Origin: Clostridiaceae bacterium BL-3
Lineage (GTDB): Bacteria; Bacillota; Clostridia; Clostridiales; Clostridiaceae
DNA: 64,000 nucleotides
Direction of reading: 5' to 3'
Assembly (NCBI GenBank): GCA_902809985.1
Contig: CADDXC010000001.1
Location: 2,294,001-2,358,000 of the forward strand
Shown here: positions 18,976 through 28,118 of the stretch, piece after piece
How positions within the stretch are numbered: the first letter of the stretch is position 1
Layout of the letters: every line of letters starts with the position of its first letter
Translations under genes and position numbers: made by a program
The notes under the pieces: generated by a model
Seen by the model: the letters and a program-made list of their open reading frames with translations, nothing else
Database searches by the model: none
Told to the model about the DNA's origin: nothing

Positions 18976-19971
18976 TTATTTTTCATCTTTAATTATACAT
19001 TCTGCTATTTGGACAGCATTTGTAGCAGCACCTTTTCTTATATTATCCGCTACAACCCATAGATTGAGTCCTCTGTCCACACTAAAATCTCTCCTTATTC
19101 TTCCTACAAACACCTCATCCTTTCCGGCGCAGTCCAAAGGCATAGGATACACTAAATTCTCAACATCATCTTTTAATATTATTCCTTTACAATCTCCGTA
19201 TAATTGGAATATATCTTCTATGTTGAAATCTTTCTCAAGTTCTACATTTATGCTCTCACTGTGTCCATACACTACTGGCACTCTAGCTGTGGTAGCTGTA
19301 ATCTTTAAAGTATCATCATGAAGTATTTTTCTAGTTTCATTTATCATCTTCATTTCCTCTTTAGTATAGCCATTGTCCAAAAAAACATCTATATGTGGAA
19401 GTATATTTCCCGCTATTGGATAGGGAAATTTCTTAGGCGGATTTCCCTTATAGCCTTCCATAAGATCATTATAGCCACCCATTCCAGCACCAGATACAGC
19501 TTGATATGTAGAATATACTATTCTCTTTATGCCATATCTATCATATAAAGGCTTAATTGCCACCACTGCCTGTATTGTAGAACAATTGGGATTGGCAATT
19601 ATTCCACTATTCCATTTTATATCTTCCGGATTTACTTCAGGAACCACTAAAGGTATCCGTTTATCCATTCTCCAGGCACTGCTGTTATCCACAACTACTG
19701 CTCCATATTTTGAAAATACAGGTGCAAATTTAAGACTTACACTTGCTCCTGCTGAAAACAATGCAATATCTATTTTTTTGTTTTTTACATTTTTTTCATC
19801 TAACTCTTCTACAACAAAATCCCTATCTTTAAATTTTAGCACTTTTCCACTGGACTTAGCAGAAGCATACAAATACAAATTTTTTATTGGAAAATTTCTT
19901 TCTTCCAATACTTGAAGAAATTTTCTTCCTACCATTCCAGTACATCCAACTACAGCCACATTATAATTCAT
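18976..19971 (-). CDS. asd: Aspartate-semialdehyde dehydrogenase
   Basis: This reduces aspartyl phosphate to aspartate semialdehyde, feeding the lysine, threonine and methionine pathways. It has 331 residues. The NADP-binding N-terminus is VVGCTGMVGRKFLQVL, the catalytic cysteine is in IANPNCSTIQAVV, and the segment STYQAVSGAGMGG is typical of Gram-positive ASADH. An AGGAGGGG SD precedes the ATG. It is the first gene of asd-dapA-dapB. I found no lysine riboswitch upstream. Confidence 0.97.
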   Translation of the reverse strand: MNYNVAVVGCTGMVGRKFLQVLEERNFPIKNLYLYASAKSSGKVLKFKDRDFVVEELDEKNVKNKKIDIALFSAGASVSLKFAPVFSKYGAVVVDNSSAWRMDKRIPLVVPEVNPEDIKWNSGIIANPNCSTIQAVVAIKPLYDRYGIKRIVYSTYQAVSGAGMGGYNDLMEGYKGNPPKKFPYPIAGNILPHIDVFLDNGYTKEEMKMINETRKILHDDTLKITATTARVPVVYGHSESINVELEKDFNIEDIFQLYGDCKGIILKDDVENLVYPMPLDCAGKDEVFVGRIRRDFSVDRGLNLWVVADNIRKGAATNAVQIAECIIKDEK

Positions 19972-20183
19972 CTCAGTACCCCTCCTAAAAATTTATCAAG
20001 TTTCGCCTTATTAAATATTCTACACTAAATTACTGAAATATGTTATAAAAAATAAATATTATTTAGAATTAAAAATAACATAAATCAACTCTCTTACAGG
20101 TTATTCGTGCAGCATATGATTCATACATATTTATTAATGAGACAATTTATATCTAACTTTACTTCAAATATATATGCTTAATT

Positions 20184-21017
20184 TTAAATACTTATAACTT
20201 TTGCAAAAGCTAGAACAAGTACTATTATTCCTATAAATATTCTGTATACGGCAAATACTCTCATAGGTTTTCTCTTCAAAAATCCTATGAACTTATCCAC
20301 AACTACCAGTGCCACTAAAAATGAAATTACAAATCCTATGACAAGTCCAATTATCTGAATGGGGCTCATGGATATTTTAATTTTTATAAGAGACCATCCA
20401 GATGCCGCTATCATAGTTGGTATAGCCAGAAAAAAAGAGAATTCCGCTGCAGCTACATTGGTGAGCCCGCTTACCCAGCCTCCAATTATTGTAGATGCAG
20501 ATCTTGACATTCCAGGCCACAATGACAAGCACTGAAAACATCCAATTTTAAATGCCTGTACAATATTTACATCCTCAATTCTTTTAATACTATTTCCCCT
20601 TCTATATTTATTCTCCATATATATCATGAGTACACCCCCAAATACAAGGGCACAGGAAACAGTAATCGGATTAAACAATCTTTCCTGAATAATATCATTA
20701 AGAAAGAATCCAGCAGCTGCAGAAGGTATAAAGGCAACCAATATACTGAACCAGAGTCTAAACCCCCATTTACCAGGTGCAAGGTTCTTAAGGGAATTAA
20801 ATATCTTATTCCAATAAAGTACTACTATAGCCAATATCGCTCCAAGTTGGATTACAATCTCAAAGGTATCTATGTAAACTTTATTATAAGTAGGTGCTTT
20901 AAAATTTATTAAATTTCCTACTATTATCATATGTCCTGTAGACGATATGGGAAGAAATTCAGTTATTCCCTCTACTATTCCAATAATAACAGCTTTGATA
21001 ATAAAGATTATTTCCAT
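20184..21017 (-). CDS. uppP: Undecaprenyl-diphosphatase (UppP/BacA family)
   Basis: This integral membrane phosphatase recycles the lipid carrier for peptidoglycan and other envelope polymers and confers bacitracin tolerance. It has 277 residues and about eight membrane helices. The family motifs are GIVEGITEFLPISSTGHM near the N-terminus and WPGMSRSASTIIGG in the middle, carrying the conserved Glu, Ser and Arg residues. It stands alone between asd and pckA. Confidence 0.95.
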   Translation of the reverse strand: MEIIFIIKAVIIGIVEGITEFLPISSTGHMIIVGNLINFKAPTYNKVYIDTFEIVIQLGAILAIVVLYWNKIFNSLKNLAPGKWGFRLWFSILVAFIPSAAAGFFLNDIIQERLFNPITVSCALVFGGVLMIYMENKYRRGNSIKRIEDVNIVQAFKIGCFQCLSLWPGMSRSASTIIGGWVSGLTNVAAAEFSFFLAIPTMIAASGWSLIKIKISMSPIQIIGLVIGFVISFLVALVVVDKFIGFLKRKPMRVFAVYRIFIGIIVLVLAFAKVISI

Positions 21018-21102
21018 ACATCATTACTTCCTTTCTTGGCAAATTAATTTATACACCGTATTTTATTTCAACTATATAAATTTAGAGATTTCCTGATAAT
21101 TA

Positions 21103-21136
21103 TCAAGTATTAACAGATATTTGTCAAGTATTAACA
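21103..21136. repeat. Pair of direct repeats upstream of uppP
   Basis: TCAAGTATTAACA occurs at 21103-21115 and again at 21124-21136, exactly 21 bp (two helical turns) apart and about 90-120 bp upstream of the uppP start. The spacing suits a regulator binding side by side. No matching regulator is identifiable. Confidence 0.5.
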
Positions 21137-21223
21137 ATTGCCATCTATAAATCTACATATCCTCTATTATAATTTTATTAGACATCCATGTCTACTCTTA
21201 CATTTAACATAACGATTGCATAT

Positions 21224-21272
21224 AAAAAAATTAACCGCCAACAGTAAATTACAATTTACTCCTGGTGGTTAA
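21224..21272 (-). terminator. Terminator of pckA
   Basis: On the minus strand AACCACCAGGAGTAAATT pairs with AATTTACTGTTGGCGGTT and is followed by a T-run (TTTTTTT). It lies 34 bp after the pckA stop. Confidence 0.88.
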
Positions 21273-21306
21273 AATACTATTATAATACGAACAGACTTGT
21301 AAAATA

Positions 21307-22893
21307 TTATATATGACTTAAAGATCTGATTTTTGGTCCAGCATTGATTATATTTTGCGAAATTCCATCAAATCTTTTAAAATTATTATAGAACTTTACA
21401 GATAATTCCTGTGCTTTGGAATCATAGGCTTTTTTATCTTCCCACATATTCCTTGGATTCAATATTTTATCTGGAACCCCAGGACATTGTGTAGGCATCA
21501 TCACCTTAAACACAGGATGTTCTATAAAATTCACATTTCTAAGCTTACCCTCCAGAGCTGCTCTTACCATCGCCCTTGTATATGGCAGATCTATTCTGTT
21601 TCCAACTCCATATCCGCCACCTATCCAGCCTGTGTTCACCAAATACACTTCTGCATCATATTTATCTATTTTTTCACCTAGCAATTTAGCATAAACTATG
21701 GGATTCATCAACATAAAGGGTTCTCCAAAGCATGCTGAAAATGTTGTTTCAGGATCAGTTATACCTCTTTCCGTTCCCGATACTTTGCTGGTATAACCTG
21801 ACATAAAATGATACATAGCTGCTTCCTTAGATAATTTGGATATAGGAGGCATTACTCCATAAGCATCTGCAGTTAAGAATATTACAGTCTGCGGATTACC
21901 CCCCACTCCGCTTTCCTCTATATTGTCTATATATTCAACAGGATATGCTGCTCGTGTATTTTCCGTATATCTATTGTCATTATAATCAGGAACTCTATAT
22001 TCATCTGTCACTACATTTTCAAGAACAGTACCAAATTTTATGGCCTCATATATCTCATGTTCTTTTTGTCTATCAAGCCTTATAGTTTTGGCATAACATC
22101 CACCTTCAAAATTAAATACACCCTTATCGCACCATCCATGTTCATCGTCACCAATTAATTTTCTCTGACCATCTGCAGATAATGTGGTCTTTCCAGTTCC
22201 CGAAAGTCCGAAGAATAAAGAAGTTTTCCCATCTCCACCTACATTTGCCGAACAATGCATAGGCATGACTCCTTTTTGGGGTAATAGAAAATTCATTACC
22301 GAAAATACAGATTTTTTTATTTCACCGCAATAATGAGTTCCACCTATCAATATAATTTTTCTATCAAAATTGATAAGTATGAATGCTTCTGAATTAATTC
22401 CATCCTTTATACCCTCACCTTTAAATCCAGGTGCAGCTATAACATTGAATTCCGGCTGAAAGTTTTTTAGCTTATCAGGGCTCGGCCTTCTAAACATGTT
22501 GGTGCTGAATAACGCCTGTGATGCATTTTCACATATAACTTTTATAGGCATAGAATATTCCTCTAATGCCCCCACAAATCCATCAAATACAAATATATCT
22601 TTTCCCTTTAAATAATCTAGAACCTTTTCATATAATTTATCAAATACTTTCTCCTCTACAGGCAAATTTGAGTTTCCCCAGTTTATTTTGTCTTCTATAC
22701 TTTTCTGTTTAACTATGAATCTATCCTTAGGAGATCTGCCTGTATATTTTCCCGTGTTAATTACCAATGCCCCCTTGTCGGATAAAAGCCCTTCACCTCT
22801 TTTAATTGAAAACTCTACCAACTGAGCCGGTGATAAATTTCTATACACATTTTTATATCCCTCAATATTCAAATATGTCAAGTCACCATTCAT
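21307..22893 (-). CDS. pckA: Phosphoenolpyruvate carboxykinase (ATP)
   Basis: This interconverts oxaloacetate plus ATP with PEP, CO2 and ADP. It has 528 residues from the ATG at 22893; an in-frame TTG 15 bp upstream overlaps the G-rich SD region, so I did not use it. The kinase loop is FFGLSGTGKTTLSADG, the metal and substrate residues are in GWCDKGVFNFEGGCYAK and PVYNDN-like RVPDYNDNRYTENTR, and INTGWxGG appears as LVNTGWIGGGYG. In an anaerobe it may work in the PEP-carboxylating or gluconeogenic direction. It is monocistronic, with its own promoter and terminator. Confidence 0.97.
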   Translation of the reverse strand: MNGDLTYLNIEGYKNVYRNLSPAQLVEFSIKRGEGLLSDKGALVINTGKYTGRSPKDRFIVKQKSIEDKINWGNSNLPVEEKVFDKLYEKVLDYLKGKDIFVFDGFVGALEEYSMPIKVICENASQALFSTNMFRRPSPDKLKNFQPEFNVIAAPGFKGEGIKDGINSEAFILINFDRKIILIGGTHYCGEIKKSVFSVMNFLLPQKGVMPMHCSANVGGDGKTSLFFGLSGTGKTTLSADGQRKLIGDDEHGWCDKGVFNFEGGCYAKTIRLDRQKEHEIYEAIKFGTVLENVVTDEYRVPDYNDNRYTENTRAAYPVEYIDNIEESGVGGNPQTVIFLTADAYGVMPPISKLSKEAAMYHFMSGYTSKVSGTERGITDPETTFSACFGEPFMLMNPIVYAKLLGEKIDKYDAEVYLVNTGWIGGGYGVGNRIDLPYTRAMVRAALEGKLRNVNFIEHPVFKVMMPTQCPGVPDKILNPRNMWEDKKAYDSKAQELSVKFYNNFKRFDGISQNIINAGPKIRSLSHI

Positions 22894-22926
22894 GTTCCTT
22901 CCCCCCAAACAATCTTATAATTATAT

Positions 22927-22955
22927 ATTATACTATTTATAGAAAAATGCAACAA
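22927..22955 (-). promoter_or_regulatory. Promoter of pckA
   Basis: The -35 is TTGTTG (22950-22955) and the -10 is TATAAT (22927-22932), with a 17-bp spacer. The remaining 22956-23190 of this intergenic region is very AT-rich. I see nothing else there before the murT promoter. Confidence 0.65.
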
Positions 22956-23194
22956 AAAAATTATTAATTTTTTATTATCTATGGTTTTTGGATTAATGCT
23001 TGCAATAACATATTCTTCATTTATAATTAAATATTATTATGCTATTCTACTTTTATATATGATATATTATATCATGAATAATAAATTTCTTATTTGTGAA
23101 TTATAAGCTTCTATTTTCTAATATTTCTATCTTTTATATATAATTTATAAACCATTTTTTTTATTTTTATAATGTAAAAACCACTGTATTGTAT

Positions 23195-23200
23195 TATAAT
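23195..23200 (+). promoter_or_regulatory. -10 element for murT-gatD
   Basis: A perfect TATAAT lies 40 bp upstream of the murT start region. The hexamer 17 bp further upstream (ATGTAA) is a poor -35. Confidence 0.45.
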
Positions 23201-23240
23201 ATTTAGGAGTTAATTTGTATCAAGGAAGGTGGTGTGAAAA

Positions 23241-24590
23241 ATTAATATAAAGTCTTTTTTTAGCATTGTTATTTCCAAAGCTATAATAAAATTATCAAAA
23301 ATTTTATTTAAAGGTGGAAGTAATTTTCCTGGAAAAGTAGCATTAAAATTAGATAAAAACATCTTAAAAGTCATATGCAAGAATTACAAAGTTATACTTA
23401 TAACCGGTACAAATGGGAAAACCACTACTACAAGTATGATATACAACATATTAAAAGATGCTGGCAAGCGTGTGATAACCAATAGTACAGGAGCTAATAT
23501 GATAACTGGAATAGTTTCTTGCTTTGTAGAAAATTATTCATTTAAAAAATGTTGTGAAACAAGTTATGCGGTTATAGAATGTGATGAAGCAAATGTATCT
23601 TTTTTTACTGACTATATAACTCCAGAGATTATAGCTGTTACCAATTTATTTAGAGATCAGCTGGATAGATATGGAGAAGTTTATACTACTTTGAACAAAA
23701 TTCTTCAGGGTATTAAAAAAGCCCCTCTTTCAAATTTAGTCTTAAACGGTGATGAATCACTGCTTGGGGATTTGAACTTGCCTAACAGAACTATTTATTA
23801 TGGATTTAACTGTTCCCCCACGGGGAGCAGAAAAGTAGACGTCAATGCTGATGCTAAGTTCTGTAAGAAGTGCAAGAGCCCCTATGAATATAATTTTATC
23901 ACATACAGCCATTTAGGTGATTATTATTGTAAAAACTGCGGCTATAAAAGACCTAACTTAGACTACATCCTAGAGAAGATAGAAATTCAAACCCCGGAGA
24001 AATCCTTAGTAGTGATAAATGGTGAAAAGTACTACATAAATCAACCAGGCGTATATAATATATATAATGCCCTATGTGCCTACTCTGTAACTAGGATTTG
24101 TGGAATCTCCACTTCTCATATATATAATTCATTTAAAGAACAGCAAAGTGCTTTTGGAAGACAGGAAAGCATAAACATAGGTACTAAAGAAGTAAAAATA
24201 ATTTTGGTGAAAAATCCTGCTGGTTATGATCAGGCTATAAATACCATCAGTCTTGACAATAATACTTTTAATTTAGCGATACTTTTAAATGATAATTACG
24301 CTGATGGAAGAGATGTATCCTGGATATGGGATGTAAATTTTGAAAAATTGTCTTCTCTCAATATAGATAAAATAATGATATCGGGCATAAGACTCTATGA
24401 TATGGCTGTTAGATTAAAAATTGCAGGACTGCCTGAAAAAAATTTTGTAATTTGTAAAACTTATGAAAAATTAGTTGAGGAAATAAAAAGCTGTAAATCA
24501 GATACTGTGTACATATTGGCTACTTATACAGCTATGATAGATTTAAGAAAATTTCTCAATTCTAAGGGCTATATTAAAAAGTTATGGTGA
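23241..24590 (+). CDS. murT: Lipid II isoglutaminyl synthase, MurT subunit
   Basis: This is the Mur-ligase-like subunit that activates the D-Glu of lipid II for amidation by GatD. The central domain has FKGGSNFPGKVAL and the P-loop ITGTNGKTTTT. A four-cysteine zinc ribbon follows (CKKCKSPYEY and YCKNCGYK). The DUF1727 C-terminus begins around VKNPAGYDQAI. The first in-frame ATG (23436) falls after the P-loop, so it cannot be the true start. The frame opens after a TGA at 23235. An ATT at 23241, 8 nt after AAGGTGG, gives 449 residues. A GTG at 23234 would be in frame if the A5 run (23237-23241) were one A shorter. Confidence 0.93.
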   Translation: MNIKSFFSIVISKAIIKLSKILFKGGSNFPGKVALKLDKNILKVICKNYKVILITGTNGKTTTTSMIYNILKDAGKRVITNSTGANMITGIVSCFVENYSFKKCCETSYAVIECDEANVSFFTDYITPEIIAVTNLFRDQLDRYGEVYTTLNKILQGIKKAPLSNLVLNGDESLLGDLNLPNRTIYYGFNCSPTGSRKVDVNADAKFCKKCKSPYEYNFITYSHLGDYYCKNCGYKRPNLDYILEKIEIQTPEKSLVVINGEKYYINQPGVYNIYNALCAYSVTRICGISTSHIYNSFKEQQSAFGRQESINIGTKEVKIILVKNPAGYDQAINTISLDNNTFNLAILLNDNYADGRDVSWIWDVNFEKLSSLNIDKIMISGIRLYDMAVRLKIAGLPEKNFVICKTYEKLVEEIKSCKSDTVYILATYTAMIDLRKFLNSKGYIKKLW

Positions 24591-24622
24591 TTTATTTAAA
24601 CCAATGGGAGGTGTAGTATAAA

Positions 24623-25363
24623 ATGGAACTTAACATATGCCATTTGTATCCCGATCTGTTAAATGTATATGGTGACTTGGGAAATATTCGTATTCTAAAA
24701 TACAGAGCTCAGCAGAGAGGAATATCTGTAAATATATTCAACGTATCTTTAGGTGATACCTTTGATGATTCCAGTTACGATATAACTTTCTTCGGCGGCG
24801 GACAGGATTATGAACAGTCTATTGTATCAGAGGATTTAATTCAAAATAAAAAAGATGGCGTAATAAAATATATTAAAGGTGGAAAAGTATTTTTATCGAT
24901 TTGCGGCGGTTATCAACTTTTAGGCAAATATTACTGTACTCCAGATGGCGAAAAACTTCCCGGTCTTGACGTGTTAAATATATATACAGAAGGTGGAAAT
25001 AAAAGATTCATTGGAAATACGGTAATATACAATAAAAAGTTTAATGAAACCTATGTGGGTTTTGAAAATCATTCTGGAAGAACTTATATAAATGATCTGA
25101 AGCCTTTTGGGAAAGTTATCGTGGGATATGGAAACAATGGAGAAGATGGCTTGGAAGGATGCGTTTACAAGAATTGTCTATGCACTTATTTTCACGGCTC
25201 CCTCCTTTCCAAAAATCCTGAGTTAGCAGATAGGCTTATATACACAGCTCTTTCACAAAAATATAAAAATGTGAAATTAGAGCCATTAAATGATAAATTT
25301 GAAATAGCTGCTAAAAATTTTATAATAAAACGTGAAACTAAAAATAAGAAAGATCTTATTTAA
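24623..25363 (+). CDS. gatD: Lipid II isoglutaminyl synthase, glutaminase subunit GatD
   Basis: This is a class I glutamine amidotransferase of 246 residues that supplies ammonia to MurT for amidation of peptidoglycan stem glutamate. The nucleophile is the Cys in FLSICGGYQLLG; the catalytic His is in TYFHGSLL. The N-terminus HLYPDLLNVYGDLGNI is typical of GatD/CobQ-like enzymes. It lies 32 bp after murT in a two-gene operon with a GGGAGG SD. Confidence 0.95.
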   Translation: MELNICHLYPDLLNVYGDLGNIRILKYRAQQRGISVNIFNVSLGDTFDDSSYDITFFGGGQDYEQSIVSEDLIQNKKDGVIKYIKGGKVFLSICGGYQLLGKYYCTPDGEKLPGLDVLNIYTEGGNKRFIGNTVIYNKKFNETYVGFENHSGRTYINDLKPFGKVIVGYGNNGEDGLEGCVYKNCLCTYFHGSLLSKNPELADRLIYTALSQKYKNVKLEPLNDKFEIAAKNFIIKRETKNKKDLI

Positions 25364-25383
25364 AAAATAAGATCTTTCTTATT
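25343..25383. terminator. Terminator after gatD
   Basis: AATAAGAAAGATCTTATT pairs with AATAAGATCTTTCTTATT around a short A/T loop, and a T-rich tail follows. The upstream arm overlaps the last gatD codons. It could also act on transcripts from the minus strand. Confidence 0.85.
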
Positions 25384-25451
25384 TTATATTTAGAGTCACC
25401 TGATTATTGATTACAATAATCTTCGCTGCTCTTTTAAGCTAAAATTATAAT

Positions 25452-26369
25452 CTAGACTTTTTGGGCTGAACTGCCGCTTTCCTTTTTACTGGAGCTAATT
25501 TTAAAATAAGAACCAGCAATTATACATATTATACCTATGACCATATTCGTCTTTATACTCTCGCCCAGTATAAGTATGGCAAAAATAGTGGCAAGTGCAG
25601 GTTTTATTAAAAATACCATGGATGCAGTTATAGCTGATGTCTCCCTTATTGCACCCATATAGCATATATAGCCAACTGCCTTTATGAAAATACCCATATA
25701 CAATAGCACCAGTATATTCTGCAGTGTTATTCCTGAAAAAATTGGTCTGCCGGTTACTATGAGAATAATCAACAGTGCCAGTACTCCAAAACTAAAACCA
25801 AAGAAATTGGAAACATATCCTCCGTATATAGCAACTCTCTTTTTGCTGTATACCGTATAGAAAGACCAGCTCACCGCAGAGCCAAGTGCAAAAAGCATAC
25901 CTACGATATCCCTGGGGTTTCCAAGGCCGTTTATGATTTCTGACGGGTTGAGTATTATAACAGCTCCAGCCAGGGACACCAGCATGGATATGAGGGTTCC
26001 TTTTGTGATCTTTTCCTTTAACATGAAATATGCAAAGGGTATTGAGAATACCGCATTCAGACAATATAAAACCGCCGCAGTAGATGCCTTGGTATAAGTA
26101 ACTGCAAACTGGAGCAGTACCATGGATACAGTAACTGCCGATATACCGCAGATTGCAAAATACCTTAAATCATCGGCTTTTATCTTCAATTTTTTAGCTT
26201 TAATATCTTTGGTAGCCAGAGGACACAGTATTATTGCACCTATCAAGAAGGCAATGAACATAACCTGAAATGGATCCATGTTGCCTGCCTGTGCCAGAAT
26301 TCTTCCTGCAACTTCAGCCGTACTGTAGAAAATAGCAGTTAAAATAATAAATATATATCCCTTTTTCAT
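25452..26369 (-). CDS. EamA/DMT-family transporter
   Basis: This is a membrane protein of 305 residues with ten predicted helices and two EamA repeats (about residues 5-145 and 155-290). The repeat ends are YCLNAVFSIPFAYFMLKEKIT and FLIKPALATIFAILILGESI. Members of the drug/metabolite transporter superfamily export or import small metabolites. The substrate cannot be inferred. It ends in a polar Ser/Lys-rich tail. It stands alone between gatD and a gene-free stretch. Confidence 0.9.
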   Translation of the reverse strand: MKKGYIFIILTAIFYSTAEVAGRILAQAGNMDPFQVMFIAFLIGAIILCPLATKDIKAKKLKIKADDLRYFAICGISAVTVSMVLLQFAVTYTKASTAAVLYCLNAVFSIPFAYFMLKEKITKGTLISMLVSLAGAVIILNPSEIINGLGNPRDIVGMLFALGSAVSWSFYTVYSKKRVAIYGGYVSNFFGFSFGVLALLIILIVTGRPIFSGITLQNILVLLYMGIFIKAVGYICYMGAIRETSAITASMVFLIKPALATIFAILILGESIKTNMVIGIICIIAGSYFKISSSKKESGSSAQKV

Positions 26370-26743
26370 TTTTAATCTCTCCCCAAATATATTGATAATA
26401 ACCTCTTTCCGTTAATCTAATCCCGTATTGTGAATACTATATACCTCATGAAAATTGACAGTTATCACAGTTTAATATCATGAATATTCTTACTACTTTG
26501 GCTATTTAATTACAAAATCATCGCTGTCAATTTTTATTGTTGTATACGTTATAATTGTAATAAACGTATTTTAGTATTATATTATTAAAACGATTTCTAT
26601 AAAGTCTGAATTATCATTTGATAAAAAATCTGTTATAATATAGATGTGTAACTGCACATTTTTTAGAAGTCTATGATTTTACGTTTTAAGAAATGACATT
26701 CTGTTAAGATCTTACTATTGTTTATGAATATAATTTTAATTGA
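26370..26743. other. Gene-free stretch upstream of the EamA gene
   Basis: About 370 bp of AT-rich sequence with no credible reading frame. A small hairpin (ATGTG with CACAT) followed by TTTTTT lies at about 26645-26665 on the plus strand, after TATAAT at 26635-26640. This could mark a very short transcript or be chance. Confidence 0.4.
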
Positions 26744-26780
26744 AACCCGTACTATATTTTATATTTAATAAGTACGGGTA
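26744..26780 (-). terminator. Terminator of the propionate cluster
   Basis: On the minus strand ACCCGTACT pairs with AGTACGGGT, followed by a short T-rich tail. It lies 12 bp past the mmdB stop codon. Confidence 0.75.
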
Positions 26781-26792
26781 CTAATATAAATT

Positions 26793-27914
26793 TTAATGGG
26801 GAATCAAAGTTATAAGTATTCCACCCGCTATGGCAGTTCCGAAGACACCTGCCAGATTAGGGCCCATGGCATGCATTATAAGGAAATTGTACTTATTCTC
26901 CTGAAGGGCCACATTGTGTGAAACTCTGGCCGCAATTGGAACTGAAGCTATACCTGCAGATCCGACAAGAGGATTTATCTTTCCATGGGATAACCTGCAC
27001 AGGATCTTTCCTCCCCAGATACCTCCTGCAGTACCTGTCATAAAGGCTACAAGTCCAAGTACTATTATCTCAAGTGTTTTAACTGTAAGAAAAGTATCTG
27101 CTCCCATTCTTGAACCTATAGACAATGTCAGCATTATGGTAATTACATTCATAAATGAATTGCTGGCAGTTTTGGCAAGTCTGTCTACAACTCCACATTC
27201 CTTAAATAAATTTCCAAGCATCAGCATGGTTATAAGTGGTGCAATTGGAGGAAGCAATAAATCAATTATTACTGTTATAAGTATCGGGAAACAAATTTTT
27301 TCCCTTTTAGTTACTGTCCTTGACTGCTTCATCATTATATTTCTTTCCTCATGAGTTGTGAGCCATTTCATAATTGGCGGTTGTATAAGGGGCATAAGTG
27401 CCATATAGGAATAGGCAGCTACAGAGATCTGAGCCATCAAGTGAGGGGCCAGTGTCTGCGTAACATATATGGCCATGGGGCCGTCCGCTCCGCCTATTAT
27501 TCCTATAGCACCCGATTCAGCCAATGTAAAGTGAAGTACCTTAGCTCCAATGATTGCTATAAATATTCCCACATGGGCAAATGCACCCAGTACCATGAGA
27601 CTCGGGTTTGCAATCATGGGCCCAAAATCCGTCATGGCACCCACCCCAAGAAATATCAAAGGTGGAAAAACAACCTTTTGAACTCCCAGGTAAAAATAAC
27701 TGAAAAGTCCGCCTGGTTTAATAAGTTCATTGCCAGGTATATTTGCAACTATGCATCCAAAACCTATTCCTACAAGTAAAAAAGGTTCATATTTTTTAAC
27801 TATGGCAAGGTAAATGAACACTATACCCAGAATAATCAAAAATATATTTCCAATTGATAAGTTTATCAAAGACGTTGAATGCCACATTGAATTAAGTGCA
27901 TTAAGTATTATCAT
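26793..27914 (-). CDS. mmdB: Sodium-pumping methylmalonyl-CoA decarboxylase, beta subunit
   Basis: This is the membrane ion-translocating subunit of a biotin-dependent sodium-pump decarboxylase (OadB/MmdB/GcdB family). It has 373 residues and about ten membrane helices. The conserved GIIGGADGPMAIY carries the essential Asp. It decarboxylates carboxybiotin and extrudes sodium. The ATG at 27914 follows GGGAGG; an ATG 15 bp upstream overlaps that SD. Its context with MmdA, MmdC, MmdD and methylmalonyl-CoA mutase identifies the substrate as methylmalonyl-CoA rather than oxaloacetate. Confidence 0.92.
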   Translation of the reverse strand: MIILNALNSMWHSTSLINLSIGNIFLIILGIVFIYLAIVKKYEPFLLVGIGFGCIVANIPGNELIKPGGLFSYFYLGVQKVVFPPLIFLGVGAMTDFGPMIANPSLMVLGAFAHVGIFIAIIGAKVLHFTLAESGAIGIIGGADGPMAIYVTQTLAPHLMAQISVAAYSYMALMPLIQPPIMKWLTTHEERNIMMKQSRTVTKREKICFPILITVIIDLLLPPIAPLITMLMLGNLFKECGVVDRLAKTASNSFMNVITIMLTLSIGSRMGADTFLTVKTLEIIVLGLVAFMTGTAGGIWGGKILCRLSHGKINPLVGSAGIASVPIAARVSHNVALQENKYNFLIMHAMGPNLAGVFGTAIAGGILITLIPH

Positions 27915-28062
27915 GTTTTTCCCTCCCATGAGATTTCAGATGAATTTTATTAACCATTGGGAGTAATCTTAAAATCAAACCTATAACATACAGGAAAAAA
28001 AGCAGCAGTATCATATCTATTATGGAAATAAGAACTGCACCTGAAACAGAATCCGCTATCAT
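27901..28062 (-). CDS. Small single-helix membrane protein in decarboxylase operon
   Basis: This 53-residue frame starts at ATG 28062 after an excellent GGGAGG SD. It has one membrane helix (SIIDMILLLFFLYVIGLILR) and a basic tail (KIHLKSHGREKH). It lies between the biotin-carrier gene and mmdB and overlaps the mmdB start by 14 bp, suggesting translational coupling. In Veillonella a small epsilon subunit (MmdE, about 55 residues) accompanies this pump. I see no clear sequence identity to it, so a stabilising subunit is inference from size, topology and position. Confidence 0.7.
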   Translation of the reverse strand: MIADSVSGAVLISIIDMILLLFFLYVIGLILRLLPMVNKIHLKSHGREKHDNT

Positions 28063-28118
28063 CTTTCTACCTCCCTACTTCAAATTTAAACTATAATCAG
28101 ATATTGCTAATAAAGGTG

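Noticed and set aside
19972-20183. Lysine riboswitch before asd
   Set aside because: None of the conserved L-box segments are present.
26630-26670. Short plus-strand transcript with promoter and hairpin terminator
   Set aside because: A TATAAT and a five-bp hairpin with T-run are present, but there is no proper -35 and the hairpin is too small to claim.
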